Shown here: positions 55,688-64,000 of the stretch, piece after piece
Layout of the letters: every line of letters starts with the position of its first letter
Numbering within the stretch: the first letter of the stretch is position 1
Assembly (NCBI GenBank): GCA_029339195.1
Contig: JAPTJF010000085.1
Coordinates: 102,641-166,640 of the forward strand
DNA from: Micractinium sp. NFX-FRZ
Lineage: Eukaryota; Chlorophyta; Trebouxiophyceae; Chlorellales; Chlorellaceae
Direction: 5' to 3'
DNA length: 64,000 nucleotides
Position numbers and translations under genes: made by a program
Notes under the pieces: generated by a model
The model's database searches: none
Seen by the model: only the letters and a program-made list of their open reading frames with translations
What the model was told of the DNA's origin: nothing

Positions 55688-56559
55688 GGGGTGCGCTGAT
55701 GCCAGCGGGCCCAAGCTCGGCTGGCACCTGCAGTAAGCTCCAGCTTGGATCAAGGACTCATCACAGGCAGCCATCGGCATGCCTGCATGCACGTGTTTGC
55801 ATTTGCTTGCTGCGTCGCCGTTTGTCATGACGCGTAGCTCACTGACTGGTGCTCGTTCTGCACAGTAGCCAGTCAGCTTTTTCTTAGGGGACCCTGGGAA
55901 TGTACAATCAAGACACCTGAGAGCAGATTTCATGTGCTGCAAGTCAGGAGGGATCGAGTGCCTGTAATGTCCGAACTGCACATATGCTTGGAGTGTCGTG
56001 CAGAATGCGCCATGTCGCAGCAGTTGAACAGAATGCGCCGTCGATGACCTGGACCTGAGCAGGGTGGCACGTCACCCCGTGCTCAAGTGGTTATGTAGCT
56101 TTTGCAGCTGAAACTCTCCCCGAGCGACTTTCCTGGCCCCTGCTGCTTCTGCCGTGCTCGTGAGGCTGCCAACCCTCGGACTGGGGTTACTCCCACCACA
56201 GCTGCTGCGCTGTTCGTAGGATCAGCCCTAGCCCCAGTGCAGCAGGCATTACACAACGCCAGCTGGGCTGGACGCCCCGCAGCCCTTGCCCAAGCGCCCA
56301 GGCGCGTCTCTCCCTCGGCTCCGCAGCCCCCTGGCCTGAGCGTCCCAGGTGGGCACGGGCAGGCTCGTGACAGCGAGCAGAGACGGTGGCAGGAGCAGCC
56401 GAGGGCGAGAAGTGGCAGGTCCAGTCACCCGGTGCGCAGCCGCCAACCCCGCCGCCCCCCCGTCGCAGCTCCTCACCCCGTCCAAGGTGCTGTTGTCTGG
56501 CCCCTACCCGACCACTGTGCGCTTCTTAAACTTTCCCTTTGCTTTTACTGAAGGGCAGC
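55688..56559. other. Intergenic region between the two complete genes
   Basis: It holds the 3' flank of the upstream gene and the start region of the next. A frame at 56349-56488 (ending LLTPSK before a GTGCTG donor) could be an upstream coding exon of the next gene, because the sequence just before its ATG looks like an acceptor (TTTGCTTTTACTGAAG). Confidence 0.4.
55963..55967 (+). terminator. Possible polyadenylation word TGTAA
   Basis: TGTAA lies about 275 bases after the stop of the gene ending at 55687. TGTAA is the known polyadenylation signal in green algae such as Chlamydomonas; its use here is inferred. Confidence 0.35.
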
Positions 56560-58093
56560 ATGGCCACGGCGGCGGAGCGGCTTGCCGATGCTGTGCACGA
56601 AATCGAGCGGCTGCGCGGCGAGCTCTCAAAGACAGACAAGATGCTGGACCGGAGCATGATGATGTATGATGAGGCATCCAAGGTAGGCATTTTGTGCAGC
56701 CTGTCAGCGTGCTGCTGCTGCTGAGCGGAAGGGTGCTGAGGAACCAGGTGTTGAAGGATGTGCAACTCGTTGTTGCCACCTGCCTCCGGCTACCTGCCAC
56801 CTGCGGTCCTAATTGGTTGGTGCGCTTGGCCTCTGTTGACGGCAGCCCTCTGCGCCCCCATCTGCAGAAGGCGGAGACGGCCGGCCGGCAGGTTGAGCGG
56901 CTGCTTGGCACGGTGGACAAACTCGAGGTGAGGTTGTCACTTGTGTAGCAATCGAGGCCTTGAGGCTGCACAGGGGCTGTCCTGGCACATAGCCCACTCG
57001 GGAAGGGTGTTGGCAGCTCTAGAGCAGGCCCGGCACACCGGCCGAGAGTAGGGGAGGCTCCCTGAACTCCCGTGTACAGCCGTGGTGCGCGCCTCTTGCT
57101 CACCTGCTGGCAGCCTGCGCGGCCTGACAGTTCCGCCCTACTTAGCTACTTGCCTGCCCCAACAGGCTCACACCCGGCCGGACCCGTCTGCCACAAGCAT
57201 CCGACCTCCCCCACTGCTTACCCCACATGCCTTTCCCAGCTGCCCCACTGCCTACTTCACTTGCGCAAGGGCATCGACCTGCACTACGTGCACATGGCTA
57301 TGTGAATGAACCAGGAATGAACCATGGTTCATTCAAGAGCATCTTACAATGCACGAGCATCCGCCCCATAAGCTCCACTGCATTGTTTTGCCCCAGATGC
57401 ACCTAATCTGCCTGCACTTCTCCCGCCGATTCTTCCCTTGTACAGGCGAGGATCGTTGAACTGGAGGAGACGGACGTGATGCGACGCCTGACGCTGCAGA
57501 GCTGGACAAAGGTGGGCCACGTGCTCAAACGTGTCCTGCGCCAGTTGGCAGCCAGTTGTGCTGCTGCCTTTCCCTAGTACCGACCCAATCCTGGCCTCCA
57601 CCGAGCACGGCTATCCAACTTTGCTTTTGCTGCAGCCTGGGCGCAGGATTTGGGGCCAGGTACTCACTCGGGCATGCACTGCATGGTTGGGGCATTTTGC
57701 TCCGCCCTGCTCCAGCACATCCCGCAGCACCCTGCATGCCCTTTGTTTGCCGCCAAAGTTCGCTGCTGCCCCTCGCCCTTCGCCCTGCCCACCTGCTCTT
57801 TGGCTGTTCAGGAGCATGACCGGCAGGAGTTGGTGTACAAGGAGCAGATCCAAGAGCTGAGCAGGCGGGTGCACCTGGCGGAGGGGGCGCTGATGGTGGT
57901 GGACAGGGCGGTGCAGCTGGGCGAGGCCGAGGCACAGGTGCTGGCTGCAAGCATGGCCGAGTTGCAGGATGGCCTGGAGGTCGGAGAGATGGAGGAGGAG
58001 GGTGAGGAAGAGGAGGGTGAGGAGGAGCAGGGCGATGAGGAGGAGGCGGGGGGGAGCGGGCAGGCGGCGGTGCTGCCCGACCAGCAAGCTCCC

Positions 58094-58126
<33 letters not shown>

Positions 58127-61100
58127 GGAGAAGGGGCAGCAGCGACGGCAGGAGTGGAGCAGACGCCGCTGCCTGAGCAGCGGCAGCGTGGCCCGGCAGC
58201 GGCCGCAGAAGCAGCGACGGTGGCTCGGCACACGCGTGCGCGTGCACAACAAATGCAGTCGTGGCGGGTCGGGACGGAGCAGGAAGACGTGCCTGCCACG
58301 CCTGCTGACAGGCTGCTGGTGAGCTCTTGTTGCCGTGCTGCCATGGGCAATGTGCTTTCTGGGGCACGCCTGCATGGCACCCATGTGAGCACTTCTGTGG
58401 TGCTTGCTGGCAAGCATGCCACAACATGATCCTTGCCTGTGTTGCTGCATCCCAACGATGTGACTTGCGACTGCTGCTGTGCATGATGTGAGCACGTAAC
58501 CTGGCCAGTAGCCTCCGCAGGATGCCGCCGCTGTGCCGCCTGCGCCCTGTGCACCTGCCACGTCACCTTGCCTCCTCCACAAACTAACTCCTGCTCACGT
58601 GAAGTGCCTGCCTGACACGTTGTGTTTTGTGCAGGGCAAGACGGCTGCCAAGACTGGCGTGGTCACGGTGAGCTTCCTCAAGACCTACGCGCGCACGCGG
58701 CAGAACAAGCAGGTCGGTCCCACGGCTGTGTAAAGCTCTTTAAGAACAGCTTTGCTTCGACACTGGCTTGCCCCTGTGCACTTGCCTGCACTGCAAGGAC
58801 GTAGTGGGCTGCCGGTTGTATGCACAATCGTGCTGCTGCTCTACTGGCATATGTGGCCGCCAGCCTTGTTGCTTATGTTAAGCTGACGTCTGCACCACCA
58901 CAGGCAGCGCATTGCTTACCAACTCCGACCAGTCAGGCCAAGATCAAACTAGACTTCAGGGGTCGGTGCAAGCTCCACCCTTCACTAAGGGGACGGCTCC
59001 CTCTTGGCTAACCCACCTTGCAATACCTCCCCTGTGCTTAATTGACTGGCAGGTGAAACGCGCACACGGCGGCATTGTGCTGGCCAGCCCGCTGCTGCAG
59101 CAGCCCTGTGAAGAGGAGAGGATGTGCGAGGTGCTTGAGAAGACGGAGGTGAGCATGGCATTGCTGCGGGTGGCAAGCTGGATGTCTGGATTGGCGGTGG
59201 ATTGAAGGCAGGTCATGTGCACAGCATGCCGGAAGCAGGATACTGTGGCCAGTTGTGTGTGCCTGGCTCAATCTATGAAATGTCACGTTCATCGAGCAGA
59301 AGGGCCGCCTGAATCTGTCAGAATCAAGCGCATCATGTTTATGCTGCCCAACTGTGCCAGTTGGAGTGCACTTGTCCTCACACCCACCAGGCCAGCTTTA
59401 CAAAGTAAAACCTCTCGTTGCCCTCCCTCCGCTTTAGTGCAGGAGCCAATCCGCCCATTCGACAAGAAGCGCTACGTCAAGCAGCCGAGAGCTGTGCAGC
59501 CCATCCTGTCAGAGGGGCAGCTTCAGGTGGGTGAGAACGGTTGGTGTACGCTAGTGTTGATTGCACTGTTTACATTTGAAGGAAACAAACGCAGCATTGA
59601 GTTTGGCTGTTCATAGTGGGATGCTGGCCACTGAGCTCCACCTCTAGGTCCTGCTTGTCGCACAGCCGTGTCTCCTACGGAGCAAGGTGCCTCTTTTGTG
59701 GGGCTGGACTGAATCGCCTGTCCTCTGCCGTCTGCAGTACGTATACCCCATCCGGCTGCACGGCAGCAGCGACATGAGCCTGCAGCGCAAGGCAATGTTC
59801 CTGTAAGTAGCTTTGCTGCTCAAAGTTCATTCGGTTGGCAGCCAGTTCTTGCCCAGTTGTGAGCAGGCATTTAATGGTTTGAGGCGGACTGTGCTGGCGC
59901 CCGCCTTGGTCCTATTGCTGGCGTTGCTGCTTCTGAAGGCAGACCGCCTGTCAAGGCCCGCTGCTATAGCATTTGGTTGATGTACCCATGTGTGCCGCCG
60001 TGCAGGATGCTGCGTCCGGTCGTTGAGGACCCAGCCGAGGATGCGGCGCTCAAGCAGCACCCCAGCTACTGCGACAAGGCAGTGGACCTGTTCATCACAC
60101 AGCTGGTGCGTCTGTGGGTGGCTGCCAGGTTGGCTGGCTGCCAGTTTGGGTGCACCAATGACACTTCTAGTGAGCTGCACCCAGACATGGGTGGCTGTGC
60201 TGCAGGTTGATACATCGTTGCAGACGTGTGATCGACGGGGTGAGGGTGGCGCCGGCCTCGCATCATTGGTGTGATCCTGCTCACCCTGCCTCCTCACTAA
60301 CCCCGCTTGTTAGTGTGGTTTGTGCGTGCGCCGCAGAGCCTGGCGATGGTGACGTCATGCACAACGGCGCGGTATTGCCGCTCGCTGCTGGGCTACTCAA
60401 AGGAGGAGGAGGACATCGAGGTGCGCCTGGATGGCCTGTCTCCTGCAGACATGGCAAAGGTAAGGCAGCCTTGGGCGGGGGGTGGGGTCTGCGTGTTGTG
60501 CAGGCAGCGCACCAACTGTACTGCACTTGACGTAGTGTGAAGGGTCATTTGATGACCCGCTAAACCAGAGGTGCCCAGACTCATTCGCAAGCTGCTAGCT
60601 GGCATCCTTACATCCGGCCATGATTCAGCGGAACGTTTGCCACCTGCTGCTTTGGGCTGTTGGCCACTGTTCATGCGCCACGAGCTGACCCGGTCAAGTT
60701 AAGTCTGGTCCACTTGTCATCTCGTTGCTGCCCGGTCTGGCCCATGCAGTACGCCATGGTCTGCTACCTGCAGCGCAGCAGCGAGAAGGCACACTCAGTG
60801 AACAGGTGGGTCAGCTTGTAGATTGCTGGGTGTCTGGTGGGGAGCTGCTGGTCAGCTGCAGTGCTGGGCTTCTCACAAGCAACTGAAGTCAACAGGATTG
60901 GGATCTGGCACGGCAGGCTGACCTTCTGAGCTGGCCCTCCCATTGCAGCCACCTCCTGCACTCCCCTCCCACCACCTGCCCCGCAGGTTCGTTGATCTGT
61001 CCGAGATGCAAAGCAGCTGGGCGCAATACGATGAGGACCTCATGGACTCCCTGTGGTCGCTCGTGGATCTGAGCATAGTGGAGCGGACCAGGTGGGGAGG

Positions 61101-62443
61101 CATGCCACAGGGTTTGCGGTGGCTCTGCCAAGTCAACTGTCTGGCCGCAGGCTTTGAGAGTGGTAAAGGAGGTCAAAAGTCAGGAGCACAAATGCTACTT
61201 GCTGGGCAGCCTTGCACAGCGTCTGGATCTTGTTACTGCAACCGAAGTCGACAGTGCTGCCCCTCCTTCCCGCCCGGTTTGCCCCACCCTGCTGCAGCGG
61301 CAAGGACGAGGCGTTCCACATGTTCGAGGCGCTGTATGCCTACCAGCGGTGGCGGGTGAGCGCATTCCCCTGCACGTGTGCCGTCATGCCAAGGCAGTGG
61401 ACTGGCCCGGACGGGGCTGGTTGTGCTGAGAGGCGTAACAAGGGGCCTGTGGCTTGGGTGCATGCAGACGTGCTGCAAACAACCTCCCACCCAACCCATA
61501 CATGTGCCCAGTGTCTTGCCGCCTCTTAAACTCGGCCCAACCCATGCCACGCTGGTTGACCCCATTCACTGTGCCATGGTACTGCGCTTTGTTGCTGCAG
61601 CTCTCCGCATGCGTGGCTCTCATCAATGAAGCGGTGACCACAGGCAGCAAAAGCATTCCCGCCGACTTGTTCCCGCTGGGGCGCGTGGACCAAATGTGCA
61701 ACACGCGCGCTGTGGAGGGGGTGCTGTCGCGCCTGGCCGATGTCTTCTGCCCACCGCCCCCGCAGCAGCAGGCTGCCGCGGCCGCAGCAGATGCAGCGCC
61801 GGCCGAGGTGGCAGCAGAGCAGGCGGCAGCTGGGGAGACAGCAGCAGCGGAGCAGGCTGAGGGCGAGGCAGCGGAGCAGGCGGCAGCTGGGGAGACAGCA
61901 GCAGCGGAGCAGGCTGAGGGCGAGGCAGCGGAGCAGGCGGCGGCCGGGGAGGCGGCAGCGGCAGGAGAGGAGGTGCACCAGAAAGAGTGGTGGGAGGAGG
62001 AAGAGGTGCAGGCGGAAGAGGAGGCGGCGGAAAGCATGCTGCCGGGCATGCAGGTGCTGCAGTACATGAAGATCAGGTGGGCTAGGTCAAGGGGTGGGAA
62101 TGAGGTGGTGATCGCCGCCCCGATGCTCTCGTGCAGATCACTGCAAGAGCTGGCAGCAAGGGCTGTCCGCCTAGCACGCTGTCTCGTTTGATGCGAGTCG
62201 GCACACCTGCCAAAGGCAACGTGCTCAACATGTCGTTATGCCTGCCGGACAACATCATGCAGCGCGAGGGCTGCTGCCCCCGTCTCTCTCTAGCCTTCCA
62301 CCACCTCTGCCCTCCTCTCACTACAATGCCACCCCTGCAGTTACCGGATAGTCACTTCGCAGGGTGCCGGCGAGTGGCAGGGGCTGGAGCAGCTGATTGC
62401 CAGAGCACGCAGCGAGGGCCACATGCCCCGTGGCGACGCATAG
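56560..62443 (+). CDS. Unknown 699-aa coiled-coil protein with acidic/Ala repeat
   Basis: Fifteen exons: 56560-56682, 56868-56927, 57446-57511, 57812-58318, 58635-58712, 59053-59148, 59443-59526, 59738-59802, 60006-60105, 60337-60459, 60750-60805, 60987-61091, 61298-61355, 61601-62076, 62341-62443. All phases agree. Residues 1-140 form a coiled coil (AAERLADAVHEIERLRGELS), followed by an acidic run and poly-Ala. Residues 250-530 look globular, with FVDLSEMQSSWAQYDEDLMD and RCRSLLGYSKEEEDIE-like stretches, but match no family I know. The exon at 61601 carries an AEQAAAGETAAAEQAEGEA repeat and an acidic tail. The ATG context (GGCAGCATGG) is good; an upstream exon is possible. Exons 1-3 are related to the short gene at 41803-43111. 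Confidence 0.8.
61814..61970 (+). repeat. 57-bp coding tandem repeat
   Basis: Just over two copies of a 19-residue unit (AEQAAAGETAAAEQAEGEA) are followed by a partial third. The DNA copies are almost identical. Confidence 0.85.
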
Positions 62444-63834
62444 GGCACCGCTTGGCACTCCCACAAGCAAGCTGCGGTGGGGGCAGCTGCGCAGCAAGCG
62501 GCAGCAGATCTGGTTGCACCAACAGCTGTGGCAGGCGCAGCTCTGGGTGGAGCGGAGCGGCAGCGAATCAGGAGCAGCTTTGAGGCAAAGCCTCGGCACC
62601 GCACGTGCTTCTGACAGTGGCCCTGGCTTCGGCCAGCGGGCCCGGTAGCGAGGATTGAGAGTGGGTGCAGCGCCGGCGTCCGCAGCTGGTTGCAGTGCTT
62701 TGATCTGCCTGCAGCTTTCTTTTCTTCCCCCGCCTGCAACTTCTCATGATCTTTAGCAGTTGACCCCTTTATTTGGACCGCACAAAATCAAGGACTCGGA
62801 GGAGCAGATGTTCAGCATGTGTTGGGGACGTTCTGTGCTGTGGGTTGTGCATGAGTGCGATCAGCGGGGCAGTGTGTTGATGATGCAGGACAACGGGGGA
62901 CGTGGTGTGAATGTTGACAGGATGGGGTTTAGGGGTTGACAACAGCATGTGTGTGTGCACGCGCATGCCTGGCGGTGGCGAAGGTCAGGCGCTGGAAAAG
63001 AATGACAGCTCCTGCTGCCCGCGCGACAGCAGCGCCACGTGTCAGACGGACCCGAGCGCGGTGCGGGAACAGCTTGCAGTGCACGCTGGTGTAACTGCCA
63101 TATGTTACAGCCTGCTGTAACTGCTGTTCTCTGCAGCTGCGGAGGGAGGTCCCCTCCCGCCTGCAGTGCAGGCGGCCGTACTGCAGTGAGGCGGCGGCAC
63201 TAGGCCGCCCCCTCGGGCGGTAGCCCGCACTCTGTGCGGTCTCCGGATCTTGTCTCTCTGCTTTCTTGTCTCCTTGTTTCCCGCCCTCCCACCCTGCAGC
63301 GCAGCGCGCTGTTTGCGGTGCAGCGGCGGCGCAGACCGCGGCTGCCCCCGAGTCGGCTCATTTGCTTGCTCATTCTTCTGTTGCATGCGTGCATGCACCT
63401 TTCTGTTTGATCTGCACCTGCATATGTATGTAACATGGGCAGGTGGCTCTGTTTCCAGACCACCGCCCCCTACCAGTAGCAGCAGCAAAGAACTGCTTAT
63501 GTACCACCCAGCAGTTGTGGTACCCACGCACTCGGCTGGGCGCAAGGCAAGAAGCCGGCGCATGCGTTATGTAGCCTGAAGCCTGTTGTATACATGAGCA
63601 CAGAATCTATGTTGAGATGTACACGGTGTAACAGAAAGGAAGGAAGTAAGCATCGGGCAGGAATAGGGCACGGCGCTCCGCGGCAGTGGCGAACATGCAG
63701 GCCGGCAGCCAAATGTGCCTTGTGATTTCTTATGAATCGCGAACGGTGAGCACGGTTCTTGCATGTGCAGCAAAGCAATTTGATATGATAACCGTTGCCT
63801 TTTTGCAGTACGTACAACTTTGCTCGAGAAGAGA
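62444..63834. other. 3' flank and unassigned DNA at the window end
   Basis: TGTAA words at about 63091, 63117 and 63426 could end the upstream transcript. The stretch at 63025-63095 is a dispersed repeat also found at 46530-46620. No supported exon was found. Confidence 0.4.
63025..63095 (+). repeat. Dispersed repeat shared with 46530-46620
   Basis: GCAGCGCCACGTGTCAGACG and the following CTTGCAGTGCA match the earlier copy in the same orientation. Confidence 0.6.
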
Positions 63835-64000
63835 ATCCTTCACACCCGATGCCCATCCTTCACACCCAATGCCCATCCTTCACACCCCAGGCCCTCACCG
63901 CAGCGGCCTGGCGACGCATCCTTCACACCTGCACCCCATCCTTCACACCGGCACCCCATCCTTCACACCCCAGGCCCTCACCGCAGCGGCCTGGCGACGC
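63835..64000 (+). repeat. CATCCTTCACACC minisatellite running off the window
   Basis: The word CATCCTTCACACC recurs about every 20 bases. A longer unit of about 41 bases (CCTTCACACCCCAGGCCCTC to GGCCTGGCGACGC) occurs at 63877-63917 and again at 63960-64000, so the array has a higher-order period of 83 bases and probably continues past the window. Confidence 0.9.

Noticed and set aside
57525..58582. Two long minus-strand frames opposite the acidic/Ala exon
   Set aside because: They are Pro/Ser/Leu/Cys-rich mirrors of Glu/Ala/Gln codon runs on the plus strand, where phase and splice sites support the real gene.

Overview
The window is nuclear DNA of a GC-rich eukaryote. Almost every gene is split into many short exons with GT-AG introns (a few GC-AG), acceptors are mostly pyrimidine-rich followed by (C/T)GCAG, and proteins carry poly-Ala, poly-Gln and Gly/Arg stretches. 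Together with the best recognisable gene, a plant-type ubiquitin-hydrolase-related protein, this suggests a green alga, perhaps a Chlorella-like trebouxiophyte. The lineage is inferred, not proven. No bacterial, plastid or viral gene was found. All exon maps were made by hand: I required reading-frame phase to carry across each junction, and individual edges may be off by a base.

Layout. (1) 66-15721 (+): the 3' part of a very long gene of at least 27 exons and 1,937 codons, ending in a ubiquitin C-terminal hydrolase domain with its Cys and His boxes and carrying three copies of a composite zinc-finger unit. (2) 16005-25750 and 30593-39300: two direct copies of an 8.7-9.7 kb block. Each holds a divergent gene pair: a small coiled-coil gene on the minus strand (85 aa in the first copy, 424 aa in the second, where coil and linker exons have multiplied) and a larger unknown gene on the plus strand with matching exons. 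Each also has a conserved exon-like segment on the minus strand. Copy 1 contains a reverse-transcriptase insertion with an internal PHD finger, flanked by a 9-bp direct repeat; copy 2 has the uninterrupted site. (3) 25751-30592: spacer with foldback repeats and a partly readable minus-strand gene. (4) 39301-47600: accessory DNA with a truncated coiled-coil gene (41803-43111) related to the last gene of the window, plus dispersed repeats. (5) 47601-55687 (+): a complete 15-exon, 932-aa gene with 33-aa repeats and an RGG-like tail. (6) 56560-62443 (+): a complete 15-exon, 699-aa coiled-coil gene with an acidic/Ala repeat. (7) 63835-64000: a minisatellite.

The genes do not form an obvious pathway. 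Apart from the ubiquitin hydrolase and the reverse transcriptase I could not assign any to a known family. They look like lineage-specific, coiled-coil-rich proteins, some spread by local duplication.
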